Shown here: positions 1-8,065 of the stretch, in pieces | How the letters are laid out: each line of letters begins with the position of its first letter | Numbering within the stretch: position 1 is the stretch's first letter | Assembly: GCA_002722295.1 (NCBI GenBank) | Contig: PBLF01000021.1 | Coordinates: 62,001-126,000 of the forward strand | Direction of reading: 5' to 3' | Source: Stappia sp. | GTDB taxonomy: Bacteria > Pseudomonadota > Alphaproteobacteria > Rhizobiales > Stappiaceae | Length of the DNA: 64,000 nucleotides | Program-made: the position numbers and the translations under genes | The notes under the pieces: generated by a model | The model's database searches: none | The model's input: only the letters and a program-made list of their open reading frames with translations | What the model was told of the DNA's origin: nothing

Positions 1-2
1 GG

Positions 3-545
3 CGTGGTGATCGGCTCGGCGAGATCGAGGCGGCTTTCATCTCCCTGCGGGATGGCTTTTACCAGGCAAGCGTCAGCGAGACTGGCTGGCCCTATGTTCA
101 GTTTCGCGGCGGCCCGTGCGGTTTCTTGAAGGTGCTCGATGCGACCCGCATCGCCTATGCGGACTATCGCGGCAACCGGCAGTACCTGAGCGCCGGAAAC
201 ATCGCATCCGACGGACGGGTGGCCCTGATCCTCATGGACTATCCCAACCGCAGACGGTTGAAGATATGGGGGAGGGCGAGCCTTGTGGAGGCGGCGCAGG
301 ACCCGGGCCTGCTCACCAGGCTCATGCCGCGGGAGTATCCGGCCCGCCCCGAACGGGCCGTGGTGATCGATGTCGAGGCTTTCGACTGGAACTGTCCGGC
401 GCACATCCCTGAACGGTTTACCCTGGAGGAGTTGGAAACGGTGATTGCGCCTGTGCGGGAGGAAATGGAGACACTTCGTGCCGAGAATGACCGGCTGAAG
501 CGGGAAGTCGCCAGGCTGTCCTCCGACGTCGAAGGGTGCGGCTGA
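3..545 (+). CDS. Pyridoxamine 5'-phosphate oxidase-family FMN-binding protein, 5' end outside window
   Basis: The reading frame is open from the left window edge, so the start codon lies upstream. The visible part has the split beta-barrel flavin-binding pattern of PNPOx-like proteins: FISLRDGFYQASVSETGWPY, then the tract FLKVLDATRIAYADYRGNRQ and the NASD-like turn region before VALILMDYPNRRRLKIWGRA. The last ~35 residues form a charged heptad-like tail (EEMETLRAENDRLKREVARL), probably a short coiled coil. Members of this family act on flavin or heme-type substrates or are of unknown function, so the substrate cannot be named. It is followed by about 95 bp and then the TetR operator, so it is not part of the next operon. 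Confidence 0.8.
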   Translation, partial: RGDRLGEIEAAFISLRDGFYQASVSETGWPYVQFRGGPCGFLKVLDATRIAYADYRGNRQYLSAGNIASDGRVALILMDYPNRRRLKIWGRASLVEAAQDPGLLTRLMPREYPARPERAVVIDVEAFDWNCPAHIPERFTLEELETVIAPVREEMETLRAENDRLKREVARLSSDVEGCG

Positions 546-613
546 TCCGGTTGGGGCTGGCGGAGGCAAAACCCGAAGTCGCCTCACTTTCCGTCTCGCC
601 CCTTGCAAATACA

Positions 614-652
614 CCTCGAACATGAATTATGATTCATAATTCATGTTCGAGG
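614..652. promoter_or_regulatory. 39-bp perfect palindrome, putative TetR operator
   Basis: The two 19-bp arms, starting CCTCGAACATGAATTATGA on the left, are exact reverse complements around a single central base at 633. The palindrome sits immediately upstream of the TetR gene and covers an in-frame ATG (643) that would otherwise look like its start. Its right end merges with the GGGAGG ribosome binding site (651-656) used by the GTG at 664. Position and symmetry are those of an autoregulatory TetR-family operator; binding by the neighbouring TetR protein is inferred. The centre contains GATTC, a potential CcrM methylation site. Confidence 0.8.
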
Positions 653-663
653 GAGGATGCGAC

Positions 664-1416
664 GTGAAGAAGCCTTCGAGGCGACACGGCGGAACAAGAG
701 GTGACACGCCTGTGAAAGCGGCGGGCAAGGCCGCCGGAAGGGGGGCCCGCCAGACAGGCAAAGCGTCTGCGAAAGCGAGCGCCTCCGCAAGGGGGCAGTC
801 TGATCCTTTGCGGCCCAAGACCGCGCGAGGAGAGGCCACGCGACGCGCTATCCTTGGCGCTGCGGAGATTGTCATCGGCCGTCAGGGCTACAGCGAGGCT
901 TCCATCGGATCGATCACGCGCCAGGCAGGCGTGGCTCAGGGGACTTTCTACATCTATTTCGCCGGCAAGGACGAGGTGTTCTCCGAGCTTGTCGCGGAGA
1001 TGGGGCGGATGTTGCGCCATGTGATCGCCGAAGCGACGTCCGGTTTCGATGATCGCCTTGAAGCCGAACGGGAGGGGTTGCGAGCTTTTCTCACCTTCGT
1101 TTCCGCTCATCCCGAGTTGTACAGGATCGTGCAGGAGGCGCAGTTCGTCGATCCGGAAGCCTACCGCGCCTACTTCAGAACGTTTGCGCAAGGCTATCGC
1201 GAGGGCCTGGAAAAGGCCGCGTGGGAGGAAACGATCAGCGCCGGTGATGCGGAGATCCGCGCCTGGGCACTGATGGGGGTCGCACGCGCGCTCGGCGAGC
1301 TTCAGGTTGTCTTCAACGGAGGCCATTCCATCGATGCGCTGGTGGAAACGGCGCACGACCTGATAGAGAACGGTTTGCGTGCCGGGGTACCCTCCGGCGG
1401 AGGTGATCGTGGCTGA
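664..1416 (+). CDS. TetR/AcrR-family transcriptional regulator
   Basis: About 250 residues. A basic, Ala/Lys-rich N-terminal extension of ~50 residues precedes a typical TetR DNA-binding domain (TRRAILGAAEIVIGRQGYSE, then IGSITRQAGVAQGTFYIYFA), followed by a helical ligand-binding region. GTG 664 is preferred because GGGAGG lies 7 bases upstream, while the in-frame ATG at 643 falls inside the operator palindrome. It overlaps the following enoyl-CoA hydratase gene by 8 bases, so it is the first gene of an acyl-CoA operon. It probably represses this operon, and possibly the ABC operon at 5-11 kb, and is relieved by an acyl-CoA or the free acid (inference from context). Confidence 0.9.
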   Translation: MKKPSRRHGGTRGDTPVKAAGKAAGRGARQTGKASAKASASARGQSDPLRPKTARGEATRRAILGAAEIVIGRQGYSEASIGSITRQAGVAQGTFYIYFAGKDEVFSELVAEMGRMLRHVIAEATSGFDDRLEAEREGLRAFLTFVSAHPELYRIVQEAQFVDPEAYRAYFRTFAQGYREGLEKAAWEETISAGDAEIRAWALMGVARALGELQVVFNGGHSIDALVETAHDLIENGLRAGVPSGGGDRG

Positions 1417-2200
1417 GCGGGAGGATTCGTTTGTCGCGGTCGAACGCGTTGGAAGCGCCGTGCGCCTGGTTCTCGACCGGCCCGGCCGTGGCAATGCGCT
1501 CGTGCCGGAACTGCTGCGTGATCTGCGCGGGGCAATTGAGCGGGCGTCGACGCTTCATCCTCCGGCCTTGATTCTCACGGGACGCGGGCGGGCTTTTTCA
1601 GCCGGTGGCGATGTGTCCGCCTTTGCCGATGCCGCCGGTGATCCGGCCAGGTTGCAGGCGTTTTCTTCCGAGATTGTGGGTGAGCTGAATGGTGCGATCC
1701 TCGATCTTCTCGCCTTTCCGGCGCCGGTCATTGCGCTCGTCAACGGGCCTGTCACCGGTGGTTCGGCGGGGCTGGTTTTCGCCTCCGACATTGTTCTCAT
1801 GAGCGAGAGCGCCTTTCTTCAGCCCTGGTACTCGGAGGTGGGCTTTTGTCCCGATGGCGGGTGGACCGCGCTTCTGCCCGAGCGCATCGGCGCGGCCCGG
1901 GCGATGGCCGTACAGGTTTTCAACACGCGCTATTCGCCTGCCGACTGCCTGTCACTTGGTCTGGCGCACGCTCTGGCAGCGCCCGAGGATCTCGAGGCGC
2001 TTCTTCAAACGACTGTCGCCCAGATCACACAGAAGGATGCGGGCACGCTTGCCATGGCGCGTTCCCTCATTTGGTCGCCTGAACGCAGGGAGCGGGTGGC
2101 GTCGGCGCTTGAACGCGAGAGGCAGGGCTTCCTGCAGCTTGTCGGCCGTGCGGAGACCGCTCGGAGAATGAAGGCTTTCCTGGGAAAAGGCTCCACGTGA
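1409..2200 (+). CDS. Enoyl-CoA hydratase/isomerase (crotonase) family protein
   Basis: 263 residues, the usual crotonase length. The first oxyanion-hole segment is visible in LILTGRGRAFSAGGDV and the second in VNGPVTGGSAGLVFASDIVL. In the catalytic loop (EVGFCPDGGWTALLPERIG) the residue before GG is Asp, as in PaaG-like isomerases, instead of the Gly of classical hydratases, so isomerase or atypical hydratase activity on a CoA thioester is plausible. GTG 1409 has GGAGG 5 bases upstream and overlaps the TetR stop; an upstream in-frame start at 1379 has no clear ribosome site. It acts in the cytoplasm with the ligase and MaoC genes that follow. Confidence 0.88.
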   Translation: MAEREDSFVAVERVGSAVRLVLDRPGRGNALVPELLRDLRGAIERASTLHPPALILTGRGRAFSAGGDVSAFADAAGDPARLQAFSSEIVGELNGAILDLLAFPAPVIALVNGPVTGGSAGLVFASDIVLMSESAFLQPWYSEVGFCPDGGWTALLPERIGAARAMAVQVFNTRYSPADCLSLGLAHALAAPEDLEALLQTTVAQITQKDAGTLAMARSLIWSPERRERVASALERERQGFLQLVGRAETARRMKAFLGKGST

Positions 2201-2251
2201 GCGAATGGAAGCCGCTTGCGTGGAACATGCGGTGCATCGGGGAGAGGTGTT

Positions 2252-3820
2252 ATGGCGTTCGTGACGGACATGGCGGCGAAGCGGGCGGAAATATCTCCCG
2301 ACCGGACTGCGTTCATCGACGTGACTAGCGGAGCGCGGCTGACATTTGAGGGAGTAGAGGCGCGTGCAAATCGCATGGCCCGGGCCTTGCTGGCACTTGG
2401 GGTGAGACGCGGTGACCGGGTCGCGTTGCTCGCCCGCAATCATGCCGATGTCTTCGTCCTGCTTTTCGCGGCCCAGAAGACAGGCATCCTCCTGTTGCCG
2501 CTCAACTGGCGCCAGCCGGCTGCCGAGTTGGCGGCGACCATGACGCTGGCAGCGCCCGTGATGCTCCTGCATGACGAGGCAAGCCGGGAAACCGCCGAGG
2601 CGCTCGGGGTCTTGAGCGGACTGGAGCCGCTTGCCTTCGCCGATGCAAGGTCTGAAGCTGGAACCAAGGCCGCGCGTTTTCTGGAGGCGGTGGAGGCTGT
2701 CGCCTCATTGCCGACGGGCGACACCCGCGTTGATGGTGAGGCCCCCTGGTATCTCCTGGCGACATCCGGGACCACCGGTACGCCGAAGCTGGTCATCCAG
2801 ACCGCAGGCATGGCTTGGGCAAATGCCGTCAACTACACGCAGGCAACGGACCTGACCGGCACCGACCGGTCGGTCAATTTTCTGCCGCTGTTTCACACTG
2901 CGGGTATCAATCTTTTGACCTTGCCCCTGTTTCTCGCCGGTGGCGCGTCCCGCGTGCTGGCGAAGTTCGAAGCGGCAAGCGTCTTGTCGCTCATCGGATC
3001 GGGCGAAATCACGGCCTTCTTCGGCGTTCCCGCCATCTATCAGGCTCTGGCGCTCGAGGAGACATTCGACGCAACGGATTTCTCGTGCGTTAGAAGTCTC
3101 GGCTGTGGCGGCGCGCCCATGCCCGCGCCGCTTCTGGAGCGCTATCTGGCGCGTGGTGTGACGGTATGTAACGGCATGGGCATGACCGAGACCGGGCCGA
3201 CTGTGTTTCTTTCCGACCCGGAGCGGGCGGCGGAGAAGATCGGATCGGTCGGCAAGGCGCAGATGCTCGCCGACGTGAGGCTTGTCGATGCGGCCGGCAA
3301 GGTGGTTGAAGGAGAAGGCGAAGGCGAGCTTCAGATCCGAGGCCCCGGTGTGACCCTGGGCTATTTCGCGAATGAGCGCGCGACGGCCGAGGCCTTTGCC
3401 GAAGGTGGCTGGCTGCGGTCCGGCGATGTGGCGCGTCGCGATGCGGATGGCTATTTCTCCATCGTGGACCGGATCAAGGACATGTACATCTCCGGCGGCG
3501 AAAACGTCTATCCGGCGGAGGTCGAGCGGGTTCTCGTCGCTCATCCGGATGTTCTGGAAGCGGTCGTCGTGGGTGTGCCCGACGAGCGGTGGGGCGAAAC
3601 CGGCGCGGCATGGCTGATCCCGCGACCGGGCGCGCGGCCGGATGGCGACGAACTGGTCGCCTGGTGCCGCGAGCGACTCGCCGGGTACAAGGTGCCCCGA
3701 TACATCGAGATTGCCGGCGATCTGCCTCGCACCGCCGCCGGCAAGGTGCAGAAACACGTCCTCAAGGACCGTCTTGAGGGCACGCACGCTCAGCGCATGA
3801 CAGGGAAGGGAAAGACATGA
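2252..3820 (+). CDS. AMP-dependent acyl-CoA synthetase/ligase
   Basis: 522 residues. ANL-superfamily motifs appear in order: the P-loop LLATSGTTGTPKLVI, the A5 motif GMGMTETGP, the hinge segment GWLRSGDVARRDADGYFSIV followed by DRIKDMYISGGENVYPAEVE, and the C-terminal catalytic lysine in PRTAAGKVQK. It activates a carboxylic acid with ATP to an acyl-adenylate and then to a CoA thioester; the substrate is not evident. ATG 2252 is chosen because GGGGAGAG precedes it; an in-frame ATG at 2216 would add 12 unrelated residues. Its stop overlaps the next gene (ATGA), so it is translationally coupled to the MaoC genes. Confidence 0.93.
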   Translation: MAFVTDMAAKRAEISPDRTAFIDVTSGARLTFEGVEARANRMARALLALGVRRGDRVALLARNHADVFVLLFAAQKTGILLLPLNWRQPAAELAATMTLAAPVMLLHDEASRETAEALGVLSGLEPLAFADARSEAGTKAARFLEAVEAVASLPTGDTRVDGEAPWYLLATSGTTGTPKLVIQTAGMAWANAVNYTQATDLTGTDRSVNFLPLFHTAGINLLTLPLFLAGGASRVLAKFEAASVLSLIGSGEITAFFGVPAIYQALALEETFDATDFSCVRSLGCGGAPMPAPLLERYLARGVTVCNGMGMTETGPTVFLSDPERAAEKIGSVGKAQMLADVRLVDAAGKVVEGEGEGELQIRGPGVTLGYFANERATAEAFAEGGWLRSGDVARRDADGYFSIVDRIKDMYISGGENVYPAEVERVLVAHPDVLEAVVVGVPDERWGETGAAWLIPRPGARPDGDELVAWCRERLAGYKVPRYIEIAGDLPRTAAGKVQKHVLKDRLEGTHAQRMTGKGKT

Positions 3821-4230
3821 GCGACAAGCCCGTGCCGCGAGGCCGTGAGCCCGTGGTGATGGAGTGGACGCCGTCCCAGAGCGAGTTCGACCGCTTCGCG
3901 GCTCTTTCGGGGGATGACAACCCGATCCATGTGGATCCTGAGTTTTCGGCGAGAACCCGCTTCGGGCGCACCGTCTCCCACGGAATGCTGCTCTACACCA
4001 AGGTCTATGGCCTGATCCGCCGGGCGTGGCCTGAAGCTGACCATGTTGCCCAGTCATTGATGTTTCCCCATCCGGCTTTCGCCGGCGAACCGCTGAGCAT
4101 CGTGGTCACGCCAACTGACGACGACCCAAGGCTGCTCAACATCGAGGTTAGACGCAAGGCGGACGGAACACAGGTGCTTCTTGCCGAGTGCCGCCTTGAG
4201 CGATCCGGAAATGCGGGGGACGGACAATGA
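3817..4230 (+). CDS. MaoC-like (R)-enoyl-CoA hydratase subunit with catalytic motif
   Basis: 137 residues, single hot-dog domain. The hydratase-2 signature is intact: FAALSGDDNPIHVDPEFSA followed by RTVSHGMLLYTKV, where the Asp and His of the D-x-N-P-x-H motif are the catalytic pair. It overlaps the ligase upstream and a second MaoC-fold gene downstream by 4 bases on each side (ATGA). It probably hydrates or dehydrates a CoA thioester made by the ligase. Because the next gene lacks the catalytic residues, the two may form a heteromeric hydratase like the ChsH1-ChsH2 steroid enzymes (inference). Confidence 0.88.
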   Translation: MSDKPVPRGREPVVMEWTPSQSEFDRFAALSGDDNPIHVDPEFSARTRFGRTVSHGMLLYTKVYGLIRRAWPEADHVAQSLMFPHPAFAGEPLSIVVTPTDDDPRLLNIEVRRKADGTQVLLAECRLERSGNAGDGQ

Positions 4231-4607
4231 GCCTTGAGATCGGACAGATCGCGGAGACGACCGCGAGCTTCTCCAGGGAGGATGCTGCGGAGTTCGCGGC
4301 TCTCGCGGGTCTTGAAGATGTACCCTCGACAGTGCCTGAGCCACTGGTTGGCGGACTTTTTTCCTATCTGCTTGGAGTAAGACTGCCCGGATCGGGCACC
4401 AATTACCTCAAGCAGGAGATGACATTCCATGCAAGAGCGGGCCTCGATGTACCGCTGGTGGCCACGGTAACCGTGACGCGGTTGCGTCCGGAAAAGCATC
4501 TCGTCGACCTTGAAACGGTCTGCACCGATGCGCGTGGTCGTAAGATCGCGAGCGGTCGGGCACTTGTCTATGTGCGGGACGTGGCAAACGCCTTTGACGT
4601 GGCCTGA
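4227..4607 (+). CDS. MaoC-fold protein lacking the hydratase catalytic motif
   Basis: 126 residues with a MaoC/hot-dog pattern: FAALAGLEDV at the position where active members have a G-D-x-N-P-x-H motif, then PEPLVGGLFSYLLGVRLPGS and the strand segment TNYLKQEMTFHARAGL. The catalytic Asp and His are not present at the expected place, so it is probably a structural or substrate-binding partner of the active MaoC protein encoded just upstream (4-base overlap). It is the last gene of the operon; the bidirectional hairpin at 4618-4647 follows 10 bases later. Confidence 0.82.
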   Translation: MSLEIGQIAETTASFSREDAAEFAALAGLEDVPSTVPEPLVGGLFSYLLGVRLPGSGTNYLKQEMTFHARAGLDVPLVATVTVTRLRPEKHLVDLETVCTDARGRKIASGRALVYVRDVANAFDVA

Positions 4608-4617
4608 ACAGCGGCAC

Positions 4618-4647
4618 AAAAAACGCCGCCGGGTGACCGGCGGCGTT
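4618..4647 (-). terminator. Rho-independent terminator of the cold-shock gene, possibly bidirectional
   Basis: An 11-bp perfect stem (AACGCCGCCGG at 4622-4632 with its complement at 4637-4647) encloses a GTGA loop. Six A residues at 4618-4623 become a U tract for minus-strand transcripts, so it best fits the end of the cspA-type gene. It also lies directly after the plus-strand acyl-CoA operon and may stop both. Confidence 0.8.
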
Positions 4648-4691
4648 CGTGTTCTTTCACGGAGCGTGCGAGACGCCCTGTGCCTGAGTAA

Positions 4692-4904
4692 TCAGGCCAG
4701 CTCGAGCTGGGCAGCCTGCAGGCCGCGACCGCGACGGTCTTCCTCGGCGATGAAGGAGAGCGCGGTGCCCTCGGCCGGAACGGCCAGGCCCGAACGCTCG
4801 AAAGCGGTGATGTGGACAAAGATGTCCTTGCCGCCCTCGGCCGGGGTGACGAAGCCGAAACCACGCTCGTGGTTGAAGAACTTGAGGGTGCCGGTCTGGC
4901 GCAT
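4692..4904 (-). CDS. CspA-family cold-shock / nucleic-acid chaperone protein
   Basis: 70 residues, the whole length of a single cold-shock domain. RNP1 and RNP2 are visible as KFFNHERGFGFVTP and KDIFVHITAFERSG. Such proteins bind single-stranded RNA and DNA as chaperones. The ATG is preceded by GGGATAGGAGTTTCCC with GGAG about 7 bases away. The ~250-bp region upstream is AT-rich and gene-free, consistent with a long 5' leader, which is common for csp genes. It is monocistronic, with its own terminator. Confidence 0.95.
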   Translation of the reverse strand: MRQTGTLKFFNHERGFGFVTPAEGGKDIFVHITAFERSGLAVPAEGTALSFIAEEDRRGRGLQAAQLELA

Positions 4905-5062
4905 GGGAAACTCCTATCCCGTAGTCTGTTAGTCCAAAAAGAGCGCAAGTAAGCGCACTTGCTTGCGCGAGCGTTGCATTCAGAAACGGGAAAGGCAGTT
5001 CTTCTCGACATTCCCGGCTCTATGGCCGGTTATGCGCCGTATACCGAAACTTTCTTAACCGG

Positions 5063-5072
5063 GATTCGAATC
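5063..5072. other. Two adjacent GANTC sites (GATTCGAATC) upstream of the cold-shock gene
   Basis: Two CcrM-type recognition sites abut to form the 10-bp palindrome GATTCGAATC, about 160 bp upstream of the csp start in the gene-poor interval 4905-5157, with TTAAC at 5055. GANTC is uncommon by chance in GC-rich DNA. A methylation-dependent promoter is possible but not shown. Confidence 0.35.
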
Positions 5073-5157
5073 TTCAAGCCCGCTGGGCGAAAAACAATTT
5101 CACCCACCTCAATATAGGCGAAAGAGAGAATTCCAGCAAGTGAAGAAATTGTGGCGA

Positions 5158-5970
5158 TTACGCAGTGTTATTCTGCAGCAGGTCGCGGAGAATCTGGCTG
5201 AAAAGCGCGCTTTCTTCCAGATGTGGCGCGTGACCGGAATTGGCGAATGTGGCGAGACGCGCGTGCGCGACGTGCTTCTTTTGCCAAAGAGCGGCCTCGG
5301 CATCGTAGAGCTGGCTGTCGGTTCCGCACGCCAGAACCACCGGCAGTGTCAGGCGCGGCAGGAGGGGGCGAAAGTCCTGTTGTGTAAGGGAGGCCCACAT
5401 CTCGCACAGCGCCTCGCCGTCGGCCTTGCGGATTTCGTTTTCCATCCATGAGGCAAGCTCCGGATCGGGATCCTTCCTGAGGCAACGGCGCGCGGTGGCG
5501 CCGGCAAGGCGTGGCCACTGGGCGACAAGGGCGCGCATGAACACCTTGTTGCGTGCGGCGTCGAGCCCGTTGCGCGTGCCAAGCGCCCAGTCCGGTCCGT
5601 TGAGCACTTTCGGCGACATGTCCTCGATCACGAGTGCGGCCAACCGGTCCTCGCCATGGCGCTCGATCATCGACCAGGCGACCAGCGCGCCCATGGACCA
5701 GCCGACGACGACCACCTCCTGCAGATCTTCCGCGACGAGCAGTGCGTGAATCGCGTCCGCCGCGGCCTCGATGGTCCGCGCCCGCATTTCACTGCTGCGG
5801 CCGTGACCCGGCAGATCCGGTGCGAGCACGAGAGTCTCCCGGCCAAGACTCTCCATTTGTGGCCCGAAGAACCCTCCATGGCAGGACCACCCGTGCAGCA
5901 ACACGATCGGTCGCACGCCCGGGCGCAGCCGTCCGGCGCGGCGCACGTGAAGCGAACCGTTGGTGTTCAC
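5158..5970 (-). CDS. Alpha/beta-fold hydrolase
   Basis: 270 residues. The catalytic triad can be placed: nucleophile Ser in the elbow GWSMGA, Asp in ACGTDSQLYD, and His in NSGHAPHLEE; the oxyanion region is IVLLHGWSCHGGF. The family includes esterases, C-C hydrolases and lactonases. GTG 5970 is chosen because GTGA overlaps the livM stop codon, a classic coupled start. It is the last gene of the ABC operon, so it may cleave the imported substrate, for example an ester or lactone that the acyl-CoA ligase at 2252 then activates (inference). Confidence 0.9.
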   Translation of the reverse strand: MNTNGSLHVRRAGRLRPGVRPIVLLHGWSCHGGFFGPQMESLGRETLVLAPDLPGHGRSSEMRARTIEAAADAIHALLVAEDLQEVVVVGWSMGALVAWSMIERHGEDRLAALVIEDMSPKVLNGPDWALGTRNGLDAARNKVFMRALVAQWPRLAGATARRCLRKDPDPELASWMENEIRKADGEALCEMWASLTQQDFRPLLPRLTLPVVLACGTDSQLYDAEAALWQKKHVAHARLATFANSGHAPHLEESALFSQILRDLLQNNTA

Positions 5971-7025
5971 CGGCGGGACCTCAGCCGCCCGACGATGCCG
6001 TCCGGGAAGAAGTAGACGGACAGGACAAAGAGCACTCCGAGCCACAGAAGCCAGCGTTCCGGGGCAAGTAGCACAGGGATCAGGGGCAAGGCTTCCGTCG
6101 CCTTTTCCGCGGCGCCCATCAGCGTCTGCAGGTAGGTTTGCGCGAGCACGAAGAGTGTTGCGCCGATCATCGCGCCATACATGGTGCCCATGCCGCCGAT
6201 CACGACCATCAGCAGGATATCGATCATGATTTCCATGGACAGCGTTGTCGCCGGTCCGGTGTAGCGAAGCCAGATGGCGAGCAGGGCACCGGCAAGCGCG
6301 GCGACGACGGCGGACAGGACACTTGCGGTGGTGCGATACCAGACCACGCGATAGCCGATGGCCTCGGCGCGAAATGCATTGTCGCGAACGGCCTTCAGGG
6401 TGCGCCCGAAGGGAGAATTGACGATCCGCAACAACACAAGAAAGAGCAACGTCGCGCTGACGAAGACCAGATAGTAGGCCAGCAGCCGTCCGTCGAGCCG
6501 CACGTCGAGTATGCGGAAATCGGCGAAGCGGAACGCCGGCGTCAAGGCCCTGGGAATACGATAGGTGAGACCGTCCTCGCCGCCGGTCAGCCAGGAAAGC
6601 TGCGAGGCGAGAACGGCGAAGGCGCTCGCGACCGCGAGGGTCACCATGGCGAAGAAGATTGCCTTCACCCGAAGCGAGAACAGGCCGATCGCGAGCGCCA
6701 GAAGGCCAGCGAGTGCCGCGCCGCCGAGCGTGCCGAGCGCGATTGCGGCAAAGGAGGCGCCAAATGCCGAGAGCGTCAGTGCCACTCCATAGGCACCGAT
6801 GCCGAAGAACATCGTGTGGGCGAAGGAAACGATGCCTGTATAGCCCAGCAACAGGTCGTAGCTTGCCACCAGCACGATGAAGATCGAGATCCGTGCCGCC
6901 GTGTCGAGCGACTTGGTGCCGGGAAACAGGAACGGCGCGAAGGCGAGCCCCAGCGCGATGAGAAGCAGGATCGCGCCGAGCGTGCGGCTCTGCGGGCGGT
7001 CCCCGGAAACGAGCTTGTCGAACAT
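5967..7025 (-). CDS. livM: Branched-chain-type ABC transporter permease (LivM family)
   Basis: 352 residues, mostly hydrophobic, with 8-10 membrane segments. LivM signatures are present: YDLLLGYTGIVSFAHTMFFG near residue 55-75 and the permease loop NSPFGRTLKAVRDNAFRAEA. It forms the inner-membrane channel with LivH and is driven by LivF and LivG. It lies 10 bases downstream of livH and overlaps the hydrolase gene by GTGA. HAAT-family transporters carry branched-chain amino acids, amides, urea or aromatic and aliphatic acids; the substrate here is unknown. Confidence 0.93.
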   Translation of the reverse strand: MFDKLVSGDRPQSRTLGAILLLIALGLAFAPFLFPGTKSLDTAARISIFIVLVASYDLLLGYTGIVSFAHTMFFGIGAYGVALTLSAFGASFAAIALGTLGGAALAGLLALAIGLFSLRVKAIFFAMVTLAVASAFAVLASQLSWLTGGEDGLTYRIPRALTPAFRFADFRILDVRLDGRLLAYYLVFVSATLLFLVLLRIVNSPFGRTLKAVRDNAFRAEAIGYRVVWYRTTASVLSAVVAALAGALLAIWLRYTGPATTLSMEIMIDILLMVVIGGMGTMYGAMIGATLFVLAQTYLQTLMGAAEKATEALPLIPVLLAPERWLLWLGVLFVLSVYFFPDGIVGRLRSRR

Positions 7026-7035
7026 GTTGCGGCCC

Positions 7036-8065
7036 CTACTTCGCCTTGACCACGGGATAGAGCCCTTGTGGCCGCCACATGAGCACGCAGACCATCAGCG
7101 CGATGGTGGACACGAGAGCCGCCTTGGGCGCGAGAAAGGCCATGTAGTTCGACAGGAGTCCGACAAGCAGCGCGCCGATGAAGCAGCCCTCGACCGAGCC
7201 AAGGCCTCCGATGATGACCACGACGAAAACGAGGACCATGATCTCCGAGCCCATGTGCGAGGTGATCGTTTCCTGGTAGAGGCCCCACATGACGCCGCCG
7301 AGGCCGGCGAGAGCCGAGCCTGTCATGAAAACCAGCAGAAACAGGCGACGGATGCGGTAGCCGAGTGCTTCCACCATCTCGCCGTTCTCCACCCCCGCGC
7401 GCACCAGAAGGCCGATGCGGGTCGCCTTTCAGCACGTGACGCATGGCCAGGAACAGCACGAGGCCGACCGCCACGGCGAACAGTCGGTATTTTTCGATGA
7501 TGGCGTCGGCGACGACCAGTGAGCCCTGGAAGAGCGGCGGGCGCGCCACGTGGATCGCGTCCGGGCCCCAGATCACGTGGATCATCTGCTGTGCCACGAT
7601 CAGCCCGCCCATGGTGACGAGGATCTGCTTGAGGTGGTGCCCGTAGACCGGCTGCACGATGAGGCGCTCGAAACCGAGCCCGAGAAGCGCGGTAATCGCC
7701 ATCGCCGCAAGGATGGCAAGGAAAACCGCCGCAAGATTGGCGAAGGCCGCTTCCGACTGGCCGAGGCCGGACATCCACGCGAGCACAGAGAAGCCGACGA
7801 AGGCTCCGACGGTGACGAAGGCTCCGTGTCCGAAGTTGATGACGTCCATCAGTCCGAAGACCACGGTCAGGCCGGAAGCCATGATGAAGATCATCAGGCC
7901 CATGGCGAGACCGGCTACGGTGAGTGTCAGCCAGGTCGAGGGCGAGCCTATGGCCAGCAGGCCGAGGAGCGCCAGCGCGGGTGCGAGGAGCACCGGCGTC
8001 GCATTGACGAGCCGTTCGCGCGGAGTCGCGGCGACAAGCTTGGGGCGGATTGCGGTCTCGCTCAT
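7036..8065 (-). pseudogene. livH: Branched-chain-type ABC permease (LivH family), frameshifted
   Basis: The first 211 or so codons (8065 down to about 7427) encode a normal LivH N-terminal part: GLMIFIMASGLTVVFGLMDV, then INFGHGAFVTVGAFVGFSVL. The rest of the permease continues in another frame from about 7425 to 7036 (NGEMVEALGYRIRRLFLLVF, ending MWRPQGLYPVVKAK). One extra base (a G on the coding strand near 7426, in AAAGGCGACC where AAAGCGACC would restore the frame) separates the two. Read with the shift, the product would be ~342 residues, the family length. Either a recent null mutation or a sequencing error; all neighbouring transporter genes are intact, which favours error or a very recent event. 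Confidence 0.85.

Noticed and set aside
7036-8065. Programmed ribosomal frameshift in livH
   Set aside because: No slippery sequence with stimulatory structure is evident, and LivH permeases are not known to be recoded; mutation or sequencing error is simpler.
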